Positions 24,469 to 33,458 of a stretch of DNA of 38,935 nucleotides are shown here, one piece after another; position 1 is the stretch's first letter, and each line of letters opens with the position of its first letter. Location of the stretch: contig PLZC01000101.1 of NCBI GenBank assembly GCA_003151985.1, positions 171 to 39,105 of the forward strand, written 5' to 3'. This DNA comes from Acidobacteriaceae bacterium (lineage in GTDB: Bacteria; Acidobacteriota; Terriglobia; Terriglobales; Acidobacteriaceae). The position numbers and the translations under genes are program-made. A model generated the notes under the pieces. The model saw only the letters and a list, made by a program, of their open reading frames with translations, did no database searches and had not been told where the DNA came from.

Positions 24469-25074
24469 TCAACAAAGAAATGCGGCGGCTTCGTCCTCAA
24501 CCGCAGCAATCAACGAACATAATAACTTAACCCTTGGTACCGCCAGTTGTTGCGCAATTTCGGTGCGCAACAGGGGTGGAAGATTCACGACGGCTCTCCG
24601 CAGGACCGGAAGTACGGACGAGAAAGTGGGAAAGCGTGTGTCGCGACCCACTTTAACCAACGCCCGGAAAGCTCCGATCGCGCCTAACTGCTCCAGAATA
24701 TCTGCATCCCTCAATAAAACTGCCTCGTATTGCTCAGGATCGTCCTGAGGCTGATGAGTTCGAATGACTTCGGCGACGGGTTGGAGTTTTTCCGCGGGGA
24801 ACCCCCAGGCTGCCAGCAACTGCTGTGACCGAGCAATGGTGTAGGGTACGTGATCCCAGCGCGCAAGCTCCTTCGGATCCTGAGGCCGGTGGCCGAGGAA
24901 AACCCCCAGATCGTGCATCCATGCCGCGGCAAAGAGAATGTCGTCGTCATAATCCGTACCTAAGCCGAGACGAACCGCCAGCGCGTAAAGGCGGGGCATG
25001 TGTCCGAACTTGTCTACCGGCTGCGCCTCGGCGCGGATATAGGAGACAATAGATTCCCGCCAGCCCGCTGTCAT
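24469..25074 (-). CDS. HD-domain phosphohydrolase-like protein, overlapping manA
   Basis: A 201-residue cytosolic protein of the HD superfamily, metal-dependent hydrolases of phosphate esters and nucleotides. The metal-site pattern is visible: His25 in FGHMPRLY, His54-Asp55 in AAWMHDLG, His107 in IRTHQP and Asp123 in LLRDADILEQLG. The ATG at 25074 shares ATGA with the manA stop, which points to translational coupling; a TTG further upstream is not needed. Relatives of this layout are mostly uncharacterised, and some act on nucleotides. Coupling to manA suggests a sugar-phosphate or sugar-nucleotide substrate, but that is inference. The gap to the disrupted barrel gene downstream is about 160 bp. 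Confidence 0.87.
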   Translation of the reverse strand: MTAGWRESIVSYIRAEAQPVDKFGHMPRLYALAVRLGLGTDYDDDILFAAAWMHDLGVFLGHRPQDPKELARWDHVPYTIARSQQLLAAWGFPAEKLQPVAEVIRTHQPQDDPEQYEAVLLRDADILEQLGAIGAFRALVKVGRDTRFPTFSSVLPVLRRAVVNLPPLLRTEIAQQLAVPRVKLLCSLIAAVEDEAAAFLC

Positions 25075-26063
25075 ACGGATTTTCCGGGCCAATTGGGTTT
25101 GATGCGGATAAGGTCGAGGGCGCCCTGGTCTTCAACCAAAAAGGTGGGGGAGGCCGCCGGTACGGCGACAACGCCACGGGGGGGCAAATCAACCGGCTCG
25201 AAACCGGGACCACTGATTTTGCCGGCTCCCGCGGCCGCGAAAAGATAGGCCAGCCCGGGACCGGACTCGCCCGCACCTGTAAGACTGCTGCCGGCGCGAC
25301 TGCCGGTTATTGGAATCCGCTCGATACGAAAGTACTCCGCATCCAGGAGGATCGTCCTGTCTTCCAGACTTTTGGGCAGTACCTTGCCGGCGCGGGTAGT
25401 GAGGCGAGTAGCTTCAAGGGATTTGTCGACGTGTAGTTCGCGAGGCCGTCCGTAGTCGTACATCCGGTAGGTAATGTCGCAATTCTGCTGTGTCTCCAGG
25501 AGAATTGATCCGGGCCAGATGGCATGTACAGTTCCGGCATCCACAAAAATCATGTCCCCGGTCTCGACACCGACCAAGTTCAGGCTCTGTTCCAGGGTGC
25601 CGTCACGAATGCCCTTGTCAATCTGGTCCAGTGTGACCCCCGGTTTGAGGCCGGCAGCCACTTGCGCCCCCGGTTCGGCCGCGAGGGCGTACCAGCATTC
25701 GGTCTTGCCGCGGGGCTGGCCATACTTCTGGGCCAATTTATCATCGGGGTGCACCTGGACACTCAGCTTTTCCCTGGCGAAGATCACTTTCAGCAGGAGC
25801 GGCGACTCGGGCGACGGCGCTGCCGCTCCAAGCAGCGCTTGCGATGCCTCATGGAACAAAGCGGCCAGCGCTTTCCCGGTATTTGGGCCGGTTGCAACCA
25901 GGCACTCATCCCCGGTTAGCCAGACTTCAGCGATGGGCTCCCCGTTGGTAACGCAGTCGTACCATGGACGGAGATCCTGAAAACCCCAAACCCTGTTCAC
26001 AAAACGGGGCTCGATGCGAAAGGGCGCAAACCGCGCAAGTTCAGCCTGTCCAGTTGATATCAT
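25071..26063 (-). CDS. manA: Mannose-6-phosphate isomerase, class I
   Basis: Interconverts mannose 6-phosphate and fructose 6-phosphate, the entry step for GDP-mannose and related surface sugars. It is a cupin-fold zinc enzyme of 330 residues. The zinc ligands expected for the class are visible: Gln103 and His105 in SVQVHPDD, Glu122 in GKTECWYAL and His180 in FVDAGTVHAI. The signature QQNCDITYRMYDYGR follows. At 330 residues it is shorter than the enterobacterial enzyme (about 390), as in the Bacillus-type ManA. No clear Shine-Dalgarno precedes ATG 26063, but TAGAGT lies 6 nt upstream, suggesting a leaderless message. It is divergent from the UDP-glucose dehydrogenase gene across a 260-bp promoter region and overlaps the HD-domain gene by four bases. 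Confidence 0.94.
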   Translation of the reverse strand: MISTGQAELARFAPFRIEPRFVNRVWGFQDLRPWYDCVTNGEPIAEVWLTGDECLVATGPNTGKALAALFHEASQALLGAAAPSPESPLLLKVIFAREKLSVQVHPDDKLAQKYGQPRGKTECWYALAAEPGAQVAAGLKPGVTLDQIDKGIRDGTLEQSLNLVGVETGDMIFVDAGTVHAIWPGSILLETQQNCDITYRMYDYGRPRELHVDKSLEATRLTTRAGKVLPKSLEDRTILLDAEYFRIERIPITGSRAGSSLTGAGESGPGLAYLFAAAGAGKISGPGFEPVDLPPRGVVAVPAASPTFLVEDQGALDLIRIKPNWPGKSV

Positions 26064-26323
26064 GCAACTACTCTATCCTTCACGAGGTGAGTTGATTTCG
26101 GTACTGAAGTATCCTCGGGCCAGATTTTTCCATCGATGCCATCTCACTCTACCAGACCGATATCGCATCCAATGAATTGAGCATGGAAGGCAAGAGCGTT
26201 CTACAGTCATCGCGGAGATTGCTCATCCCGCTCAATGCAGTTAGCCTAAAGAAGAGCCTCTTCGGCGGGGAATTTCCCTCGCCGCTATCCCTGGACAAAT
26301 TGCGAAGGAGTCAGCAGATACAC

Positions 26324-27733
26324 ATGTCAAAGCAAGTTTCCATTTGCGTAATCGGGTCGGGATACGTCGGGCTCGTTGCCGCCGCTTGTTTCGCCGAGAT
26401 GGGCCACTTCGTCACATGCGTGGACAACGACGAAGCGCGCGTCAAGACCCTTTGCGAAGGCGGGGTACCAATCTACGAAAAGCACCTGCCGGAATTGCTG
26501 GCCAGGCACCGCGGCCGCGGCGTAGTTTTCACCAGCGATCTTGCCGCGGCGGTAACGAAAAGCGAAGCCATATTTATTGCAGTCGGCACTCCACAGGGAG
26601 ATACCGGCGCGGCCGACCTCTCTTATGTCGAGGCTGTGGTTTCCGCCATCTCCCGTTCCATGAGCACATACAAGGTGATCGTGGAGAAAAGCACGGTGCC
26701 CGTTTATACCAACGAGTGGATTTGCCGGGTGCTGCATCGCTACGGCGTGGACCCAGCGTGTTTCGACGTGGTATCGAACCCGGAATTCCTGCGCGAAGGC
26801 ACGGCGGTAATCGACTTTCTGCATCCCGATCGAATCGTGGTCGGCGCCGGCAATGAGCGCTCAGCCGAAGTGCTTCGCCGCATCTATGAGCCGCTCACCT
26901 CAGGGTGCTATTACGAGCGGCCCGATGCATTGCAGGGCTCGTGCAGCAGCTTGAGCCCAGCCCGATTGCTGGTCACCTCCGCACAAAGCTCAGAGATCAT
27001 CAAGCATGCATCCAACGCTTTTCTGGCGCTGAAAATCTCCTTTATCAATGCGGTGGCAAACCTGGCCGAGGCTGTGGATGCGGACATCGAAGACATCGCA
27101 ATAGGAATGGGCCTGGACAAGCGCATCGGGCCCAAATTTTTGCGGGCCGGGTTGGGCTATGGCGGGTCTTGTTTCCCCAAGGATGTGGCCGCTTTCCATT
27201 GGGTAGCCCAGCAGTGCGGCGTGAATTTCCAACTGCTGCATGAGATCCGCAAGATCAACGAGACGCAGAAGGAAGTGTTCTTCAACAAGGTGCTGTCGGC
27301 GCTTTGGACGCTGCGCGGCAAGCGATTGGCGGCCCTGGGACTGGCCTACAAGGGCGATACGGACGATATTCGCGAATCTCCCGCCATCGACATGATCAAG
27401 AAACTTCTGGATGCGGGAGCTATTGTCACAGCCTACGATCCCGCCGCCAGGGAGCGTGCCCAGGCAGTGCTGCCGCCATCGGACAGAATGATCTATGCCG
27501 GAGACCTCTACGAGGCATCCAAGGATGCAGACGCGGTATTGATTTTGACCGACTGGAAGGAATTCGCCGACATCGATCTGGTGCGGCTCAACAAGTCGGT
27601 AAAGTTTCCCATCGTGATTGACGGCCGCAACCTTTACCAGCCACAGCAGATGCTGGACCATGGCTTTACTTATGTCAGCATGGGCAGGCCGGCCAGATAC
27701 CAGGCGCAACAAGGCAAGCCTAGAATGTTCTAG
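26324..27733 (+). CDS. ugd: UDP-glucose 6-dehydrogenase
   Basis: Oxidises UDP-glucose twice with NAD+ to UDP-glucuronate, the precursor of acidic and pentose sugars in surface polysaccharides. The protein has 469 residues from ATG 26324; AAGGAG lies 13 nt upstream. A longer frame from 26177 is not supported, as homologues begin at ICVIGSGYVGL. It has a Rossmann loop GSGYVG (11-16), VGTPQGDTGAADLSYV, EKSTVPV, NPEFLREGTAVIDFLHPDRIVVG and the catalytic Cys283 in GYGGSCFPKD, then the C-terminal UDP-binding domain (ALGLAYKGDTDDIRESPA). About 20 extra residues (around 200-220, PDALQGSCSSLSPARL) interrupt the segment before SSEIIKHASNAFLA. The UDP-xylose synthase gene follows 81 bp downstream, so both likely form one pathway operon. 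Confidence 0.95.
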   Translation: MSKQVSICVIGSGYVGLVAAACFAEMGHFVTCVDNDEARVKTLCEGGVPIYEKHLPELLARHRGRGVVFTSDLAAAVTKSEAIFIAVGTPQGDTGAADLSYVEAVVSAISRSMSTYKVIVEKSTVPVYTNEWICRVLHRYGVDPACFDVVSNPEFLREGTAVIDFLHPDRIVVGAGNERSAEVLRRIYEPLTSGCYYERPDALQGSCSSLSPARLLVTSAQSSEIIKHASNAFLALKISFINAVANLAEAVDADIEDIAIGMGLDKRIGPKFLRAGLGYGGSCFPKDVAAFHWVAQQCGVNFQLLHEIRKINETQKEVFFNKVLSALWTLRGKRLAALGLAYKGDTDDIRESPAIDMIKKLLDAGAIVTAYDPAARERAQAVLPPSDRMIYAGDLYEASKDADAVLILTDWKEFADIDLVRLNKSVKFPIVIDGRNLYQPQQMLDHGFTYVSMGRPARYQAQQGKPRMF

Positions 27734-27814
27734 TTACTCTGGTGGTTTCAGGCTTGTCCGTGAGTTACCGATAATCGGGCCCTCAATCTTAGAGCTTCGG
27801 AGCGTTTTACATCG

Positions 27815-28768
27815 ATGATGCGCATATTGGTTACCGGCGCGGCCGGATTCCTCGGTTCCCATTTGGTGGATCGCTTATTGGCCGATGGGCACTCGGTTGT
27901 CGGCGTCGATAATCTTTCCACCGGCAATCTGGAAAATCTGGCGCACCTGGAGCGTGACTCCCGCTTTCGTTTCGAGGAATGGGACATCTGCCGACCTTTC
28001 CCGGCGGGTTCCGATCCAGGGCCGGTAGATTTTGTCTTCAACCTGGCTTCTCCCGCCAGCCCCCCCGAGTACCTGCGCCTGGCAATCGAAACCCTGCGCG
28101 TGGGCTCGATCGGTACTGAGAACGCCCTGAAGATTGCGGAGCAGTACGGCGCAGGCTTTCTGCACGCTTCCACCTCGGAGTGCTACGGCGAACCCCTCGA
28201 GCATCCGCAGACGGAAAACTACTGGGGCAATGTGAACCCTGTGGGGCCGCGCTCGGTCTACGACGAGGCCAAGCGCTACGCCGAGGCCCTCGTGATGGCC
28301 TACAACCGTTCGCGCGGTGTTAAGACCCACCTGGTCCGGATATTCAACACCTACGGCCCCCGGCTGCACCCCAGCGACGGACGAGTCATTTCCAACTTCC
28401 TGATGCAGGCCTTGCGCGGCGAACCGCTCACCGTATACGGAGGCGGCACGCAAACCCGCAGCTTCTGCTACGTAGACGATCTGATCGAAGGCATCGTGCG
28501 CCTTGCCGCCAGCAGCGAAAGGTTGCCCGTCAACCTCGGAAATCCGGTGGAATTCACCATTCTGGAATGTGCGCAGGCCGTTCTGGAGGCCACCGGATCC
28601 AGGAGCGAAATCTGCTTTGAGCCCCTTCCCGAGGACGACCCGAGCCGCCGCTGTCCCGACATCACCAAGGCCCGGACGCTGCTCGGCTGGGAACCGCGGA
28701 TCAATCTCAAGGAAGGGCTGGCAATGTCGCTTGAGTTTTTTCGTAGCAAGGCCGCGGTCGGCGCTTAA
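27815..28768 (+). CDS. uxs: UDP-glucuronate decarboxylase (UDP-xylose synthase)
   Basis: Converts the UDP-glucuronate made by the preceding gene into UDP-xylose; a short-chain dehydrogenase/reductase of 317 residues. It shows the nucleotide loop GAAGFLGSH (8-16), VDNLSTG, the UXS-specific [11 protein letters not shown] (usually HLACPASP), TSECYG, the catalytic Tyr149-x3-Lys153 in [32 protein letters not shown] and the [10 protein letters not shown] block. These marks separate it from UDP-galactose 4-epimerases and dTDP-glucose dehydratases. Two adjacent ATG codons (27815, 27818) can serve as start, with only a weak CGGAG upstream. UDP-xylose implies a xylose-containing surface polymer, though no matching glycosyltransferase lies in the window. 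Confidence 0.92.
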   Translation: MMRILVTGAAGFLGSHLVDRLLADGHSVVGVDNLSTGNLENLAHLERDSRFRFEEWDICRPFPAGSDPGPVDFVFNLASPASPPEYLRLAIETLRVGSIGTENALKIAEQYGAGFLHASTSECYGEPLEHPQTENYWGNVNPVGPRSVYDEAKRYAEALVMAYNRSRGVKTHLVRIFNTYGPRLHPSDGRVISNFLMQALRGEPLTVYGGGTQTRSFCYVDDLIEGIVRLAASSERLPVNLGNPVEFTILECAQAVLEATGSRSEICFEPLPEDDPSRRCPDITKARTLLGWEPRINLKEGLAMSLEFFRSKAAVGA

Positions 28769-29118
28769 AGCGAACGCGGAAAACTTCATGCGAGGTCGAT
28801 GGCCGCCGGAGACTCCGCAGTGGGAAATTGATAGCTATTTCCAATGGCAGAGGTCGCCCATTTGTTGACAGTCCCCAATTCTTGTCCGCCTGAATTTCAC
28901 TGTGCGAAAAAATCGAATGGCTCAGCCTGCGCCACATTGGATGGCGCGCCCTTAATGGTCCAGCCAGGGGACGAAAAAAAGCATTTCCTTGCTAGAATCG
29001 GAAGGTGTTTGACCCGATAAAGAGCGGGAGGGGAGTTTTTGGCCCGGTTGCCCTACGGGACTCCCATTCATAGTTCGTCGCTTTTGCGGATTTGAAGCAC
29101 CGTGGAGACAAGAAACCA
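28769..29118 (+). other. Intergenic region upstream of the glucan phosphorylase
   Basis: About 350 bases without a credible gene. An AT-rich stretch near 28972-28998 ends in TAGAAT (28993-28998), a possible -10 for the phosphorylase, and TTGACA occurs at 28865-28870 without a good partner box. No terminator was recognised after the UDP-xylose synthase gene. Confidence 0.45.
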
Positions 29119-30882
29119 ATGCAGCCGACCTCGTCCAAACCCTTTTCATACGAAACATTTCCTATTTCCGGCGTTGTAGCGTACTTCTCGATGGAGATTG
29201 CCATCAACCCCGCCATGCCCACTTACTCCGGTGGCTTGGGGATTCTTGCAGGAGACACATTGCGTTCCGCGGCCGATCTGGGCGTTCCCCTGGTGGCGTT
29301 TACCTTGGTGCATCGCAAGGGGTATTTCCAGCAGCACCTGGACGTTATGGGAACGCAGAAGGAAGAGGTGCAGCCGTGGGATCCAACCGATTTCTGCACC
29401 GAGGAGCCTGCGCGGGTTACCGTTTCGGTAGAAGGCCGGACTGTCACCGTGCGCTGTTGGCGCTATAACCTGGCTGGCCGCTATGGTCACGTGGTGCCAA
29501 TCTATCTGCTTGACACGGATGTGGACGGTAACTCGGGTTGGGACCGCGGCCTCACCGATCACCTCTATGGCGGCGACACCAACTATCGCCTGCAACAGGA
29601 GATTGTGCTTGGCATGGGTGGTGCGCGGATGGTTCGGGCGCTGGGTTTCAGGGCCAATGTGTACCACATGAACGAAGGCCACGCCGCGCTGTTGACGCTC
29701 GCGCTTCTTGAGAGCCAGTTGGGTGGCGGACCGCTTGGAGAGGCCACAGAAACCGATATGCAGCAGGTACGTAAGCGCTGCGTCTTCACCACGCACACCC
29801 CGGTTCCCGCCGGCCACGATCGCTTCTCTACCGAGCAGTCCATCCGCATCCTTGGAGGCGACCGGACGGCGCGCCTGGAGAAACTGGGCTGTTTTCGCGA
29901 TGGCATGCTCAACATGACGTTGCTGGCCCTGCGCTTCTCGCGCTATGCCAACGGCGTGGCCATGCAACATGGCAAAGTCTCCCGGGAGATGTTTCCCGAG
30001 TTTGCCATCGATTCCATCACCAACGGGGTTCACGCACCGACGTGGACTTCCGCGCCGATCCAGCAGATGCTCGATGAGCATATTCCCGCCTGGCGTCGCG
30101 ACAATCTCTATCTGCGCAACGCAATCGACCTGCCGGAGAAGGCGATCATCCAGGCCCACGCCCGTACCAAAGAAGCGCTGCTCGCCGATGTGGCTGCGCG
30201 CACCGGCCTGGTTCTCAACCCCAAGGTCCTCACGTTGGGATTTGCGCGCCGTGCCGCTACATATAAGCGCGCCACGCTGCTGTTCACCGATCCCCAGCGG
30301 CTGGTGGAAATTGCCACTGCAGCGGGCGGGTTGCAGATCCTCTACGCGGGCAAGGCGCATCCCCAGGACGAGCCCGGCAAAGCGCTTATCCAAAAGGTCG
30401 TCGAGGAAGCCGCCAAGCTCTCCAACGACGTTCTGCGGATTGTCTATCTGGAAAACCATGCATGGGACCTGGGCGCCTTGCTTACTTCCGGTGTGGACGT
30501 GTGGGTGAATACGCCGAAACGGCCTTATGAAGCCTCCGGCACCAGCGGCATGAAAGCCGCCCTCAACGGCGTGCCCAGTCTTTCGATTCTGGATGGGTGG
30601 TGGATCGAGGGCTGCATCGAGGGTTTCACCGGATGGGCCATTGAGGACGGCGCCAACGACGTTGAGGAGGCCACTTCTCTCTACAAGAAGCTGGAGACGG
30701 CGGTGGTCCCGCTTTTTCTTCAGCAGCCGGAGAATTGGGCACACCTCATGCGCAATACGATCGCCTTCAACGGCTCCTATTTCAACACCAATCGCATGGT
30801 CAAGCAATACACTCGCAACTCCTACTATCCGGTCAAACTGATTGAACAAGCGAAGGTGCAGGAAGTGGCATACGCGGGTTAG
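29119..30882 (+). CDS. glgP: Alpha-glucan phosphorylase (short GlgP type)
   Basis: Releases glucose 1-phosphate from glycogen or maltodextrin by phosphorolysis; cytosolic, PLP-dependent. At 587 residues from ATG 29119 it is of the short form found in many bacteria and archaea, not the 800-residue enteric form. Visible marks are [26 protein letters not shown] near the N-terminus, [51 protein letters not shown] and the PLP-lysine block [14 protein letters not shown] with Lys479. GGAG lies 11 nt upstream; a TTG at 29092 is a less likely longer start. Glucose 1-phosphate can feed both UDP-glucose (ugd just upstream) and glycolysis through pgi. MalQ, its usual partner, is encoded about 4 kb downstream. 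Confidence 0.94.
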   Translation: MQPTSSKPFSYETFPISGVVAYFSMEIAINPAMPTYSGGLGILAGDTLRSAADLGVPLVAFTLVHRKGYFQQHLDVMGTQKEEVQPWDPTDFCTEEPARVTVSVEGRTVTVRCWRYNLAGRYGHVVPIYLLDTDVDGNSGWDRGLTDHLYGGDTNYRLQQEIVLGMGGARMVRALGFRANVYHMNEGHAALLTLALLESQLGGGPLGEATETDMQQVRKRCVFTTHTPVPAGHDRFSTEQSIRILGGDRTARLEKLGCFRDGMLNMTLLALRFSRYANGVAMQHGKVSREMFPEFAIDSITNGVHAPTWTSAPIQQMLDEHIPAWRRDNLYLRNAIDLPEKAIIQAHARTKEALLADVAARTGLVLNPKVLTLGFARRAATYKRATLLFTDPQRLVEIATAAGGLQILYAGKAHPQDEPGKALIQKVVEEAAKLSNDVLRIVYLENHAWDLGALLTSGVDVWVNTPKRPYEASGTSGMKAALNGVPSLSILDGWWIEGCIEGFTGWAIEDGANDVEEATSLYKKLETAVVPLFLQQPENWAHLMRNTIAFNGSYFNTNRMVKQYTRNSYYPVKLIEQAKVQEVAYAG

Positions 30883-30885
30883 AAG

Positions 30886-31132
30886 CAGGGATTAGGGATC
30901 AGGGGTCAGGGATTAAAGGCTGAGGGATTCGGGGTTGACGGGCTTTGTAACAGGGCACGACTTTAGTCGTGCCGATCTCGCCAACAAGAGCGCCGGGCTT
31001 CAGCCCCTGCTCAAGTCGCTTGGGCAAATCTCTCGAAATCAAGCCTTTTTCCGCAGCCTGTTCAAATCTGGGGGGAGGGGGCACGTGAAATGAACCTTCT
31101 GCCACCTGCCAGTCCCTGATCCCTGATCCCTG
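30886..31132. repeat. Composite intergenic repeat bounded by inverted CAGGGAT arrays
   Basis: The left end (30886-30905) reads CAGGGATTAGGGATCAGGGG and the right end (31113-31132) TCCCTGATCCCTGATCCCTG; the reverse complement of the right end matches the left at 18 of 20 bases. Inside lie GGCACGACTTTAGTCGTGCC (30954-30973), a GGGCTTCAGCCC palindrome near 30992, and GCCTTTTTCCGCAGCCTG (31043-31060), the last shared with 17503. It fills the whole gap between glgP and the histidine kinase. No gene lies inside. Confidence 0.7.
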
Positions 31133-31142
31133 TTCTCCGCAC

Positions 31143-31148
31143 TATAAT
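31143..31148 (+). promoter_or_regulatory. -10 box for a probably leaderless ntrY transcript
   Basis: A consensus TATAAT lies exactly 6 nt before the ATG at 31155, which puts the expected start of transcription on or next to the start codon. No Shine-Dalgarno is present. No good -35 box is visible, since the repeat arm occupies that position. Confidence 0.6.
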
Positions 31149-31154
31149 CGCCCC

Positions 31155-33458
31155 ATGCTCTTCAGCAGCGATCCTCGCCGCCGCTCTGTGGCCTTGCTTG
31201 CCGGCGGGGTGGTGTCGGTCTTCGCACTGCTGGGCGGGCTGCAGGCATTCAACACCTCGAACGTCGGCTTCCTCAGTCCCGAGACCTTCGGTGAGACGCT
31301 CGCCTTCACAGCTCTCACCGTGCTGGTGTTCCTGCTGCTCGTCGTCCTGTCCATGCTGCTGCTCAGGAACATTCTGAAGCTCTATGCAAGCCAGAGCAGC
31401 AGCGCGCTTGGTTCGCGGTTGCGAACCCGAATGGTGCTGGGCGCCGCCCTCATTGCGCTTACCCCGGCCATCTTCATGTTCCTGTTCAGCTTCGGGCTGA
31501 TGAATCGTTCCATCGACCGCTGGTTCTCGCCCAACACTTCAGAGTTGCGCGAGGACTCGACGCGGGTGGTGCTGGAACTTGCGCAATACGTTACCAGCAA
31601 CGCGCGGGGCGAGGCGGAGTCCATCGCGGCAACGGGAGCTGCGGACCGCGATGCGCCGGATCTGCAGAATGTAATGGGTTCCCACCGCATCACGTTGGAC
31701 GGGGGCTTCGTGGTGGTCTACGGCAAGGACCGCCGGCCCATGGCCAGCTTTGAGGCGCCCCCTGATTCAAGCCCCGCCAGCCTCATTCCCTGGCTCCCCG
31801 AAAAAGCCGATGAAAGCGAGCGGGGCGCGGCTATTCCGTTGCACGGGCCGCTCTCGCAAAACCTGCTGACCCTGGCGCAGCGCACCGACGAACCGGTCAT
31901 CCGCATCGCCGGCCAGGAATATGCGTTGGGCATGTCGGTCACTGCCAGTGGAAAGTCGGTTGTCGCGGCTCTGCCCATGCCTCAGGGGCTCAGCCAAACC
32001 ACCACGCGCATTCGCGCTGGGGCAGAGGAATATTGGCGGCTCTTCCGTTCTCGTAACCAGGTCCGCACCGTTTTCTTCCTTATGCTTCTGCTTATCACTG
32101 TCTTCGTATTCTTCTCCAGTGTCTGGGTTGCCTTGTTTCTCTCCAAGCAGATCACTCGCCCCGTCGAGGCTCTGGCGGAAGCAATGGATGAAATCGCGGC
32201 AGGCAAATACGACCACCGCGTGGCGGCTATTGCCACCGGTGAGATGGGCGACCTGGTCAAGGCGTTCAACCACATGGCCGCCGATCTGGACACCAGCCGC
32301 CAGTTGGCCGAGAGTTCCTCCGCGCAGCTAACTTCGGCGAACCTGGCCATCGAGGAGCGTCGCCGCGAACTGGAGACGATTGTCGAAACCATTCCCAGCG
32401 GTGTCGTCACTTTGGATGGCGATGGCAAGGTGCTTTTGTCCAATCGAGCTTTTGCTGTGCTGATGGGCCGGCGCCAGCACGAATGCCTGCGCGGGGAGAA
32501 GATCGAATCTCTGCTGCCGGCCGACAGCGCGGAAGATCTGGCCAGTGTCATCCGCCGCGGTCATCGCATGGGCGCGGCCTCGACCGAGATTGAGTTTCAA
32601 GCCAAAGGGCGGACGGTTCATTTGGCCATCACAAGCGCCCGGCTTGAGTTGGCCAACGCGCAATATGGAACCGTGCTGGTGGTGGAAGACTCCACCGAAC
32701 TGCTGCGCGCCCAGCGTCAGTTGGCCTGGAAAGAAGTGGCGCAGCGCGTTGCCCACGAAATCAAGAATCCCCTCACCCCTATTGCTCTTTCTGCCGAGCG
32801 CATAGGCCGGCATCTTGACCGCAGCCAGCCGGATTCTCCCAATGTGATCCGCAAGTGCAGCGAGGTAATCCTGGCCTGTGTGGGCACGTTGCGCACGCTG
32901 GTGGACCAGTTCTCTGCGCTGGCACAGTTCCCCGCACCGCAGCCACAGGTGTGCCACATGAATCGCGTAGCGGAGGAGGCGCTGGCGCTGTTTGCCGGCC
33001 GGCTCGACGGCATCACGGTGCTGTGGGATCTCGAACCCGAGTTACCGCCGGTGCTGGCCGACCCCGAGTCGATTCGCCGCGCGCTGGCCAACCTGATTGA
33101 CAACGCCGCCGATGCCATGCAGGGCAGCCTGCTGCGCGTGCTGGGCATTCATAGCTCTCTCAGCGAGGATGGCGCGTCGGTCGAGGTAGCCGTCTCCGAC
33201 ACCGGCCACGGGCTCACGGATGAAATTCGCGAGCGCCTGTTTCTCCCGTTCTATTCCACCAAGCAGCGCGGCACCGGGCTGGGCCTCTCCATCGCCGCCA
33301 AAATCGTGCAGGAGCACGGCGGTTCGCTTCGTGCCGAATCCAACACTCCCAAGGGCGCGCGCTTTCTGCTGCGCCTGCCGCTGATGGATTCCGCCGCCGC
33401 CGAAGCCGCACGGCTTGAGGCCGACGCCGCTTCGCCCATGCGGGGATCGCGCTCATGA
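31155..33458 (+). CDS. ntrY: NtrY-type membrane sensor histidine kinase
   Basis: A membrane sensor that phosphorylates the partner regulator encoded next; NtrY proteins respond to nitrogen, redox or envelope cues. The protein has 767 residues. The N-terminal membrane part has helices near 13-30, 48-70 and 93-113, then an extracytoplasmic sensor region and a further helix at about 308-330. HAMP follows (ITRPVEALAEAMDEIAAGKYDHRV), then PAS (IVETIPSGVVTLDGDGKVLLSN). HisKA carries the phospho-accepting His534 in VAQRVAHEIKNPLTPI. The ATPase domain shows LIDNAADAM, DTGHGL and GTGLGLSIAAKI. This order and the AHEIKNPLTP box fit NtrY rather than NtrB. The stop overlaps the ntrX start as ATGA, so the pair is translationally coupled. 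Confidence 0.92.
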   Translation: MLFSSDPRRRSVALLAGGVVSVFALLGGLQAFNTSNVGFLSPETFGETLAFTALTVLVFLLLVVLSMLLLRNILKLYASQSSSALGSRLRTRMVLGAALIALTPAIFMFLFSFGLMNRSIDRWFSPNTSELREDSTRVVLELAQYVTSNARGEAESIAATGAADRDAPDLQNVMGSHRITLDGGFVVVYGKDRRPMASFEAPPDSSPASLIPWLPEKADESERGAAIPLHGPLSQNLLTLAQRTDEPVIRIAGQEYALGMSVTASGKSVVAALPMPQGLSQTTTRIRAGAEEYWRLFRSRNQVRTVFFLMLLLITVFVFFSSVWVALFLSKQITRPVEALAEAMDEIAAGKYDHRVAAIATGEMGDLVKAFNHMAADLDTSRQLAESSSAQLTSANLAIEERRRELETIVETIPSGVVTLDGDGKVLLSNRAFAVLMGRRQHECLRGEKIESLLPADSAEDLASVIRRGHRMGAASTEIEFQAKGRTVHLAITSARLELANAQYGTVLVVEDSTELLRAQRQLAWKEVAQRVAHEIKNPLTPIALSAERIGRHLDRSQPDSPNVIRKCSEVILACVGTLRTLVDQFSALAQFPAPQPQVCHMNRVAEEALALFAGRLDGITVLWDLEPELPPVLADPESIRRALANLIDNAADAMQGSLLRVLGIHSSLSEDGASVEVAVSDTGHGLTDEIRERLFLPFYSTKQRGTGLGLSIAAKIVQEHGGSLRAESNTPKGARFLLRLPLMDSAAAEAARLEADAASPMRGSRS

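Noticed and set aside
29146-30849. Long open frame (567 codons) on the minus strand opposite glgP
   Set aside because: It lies wholly inside a well-supported enzyme gene and its translation has no recognisable family features. GC-rich coding sequence often leaves long antisense frames open.
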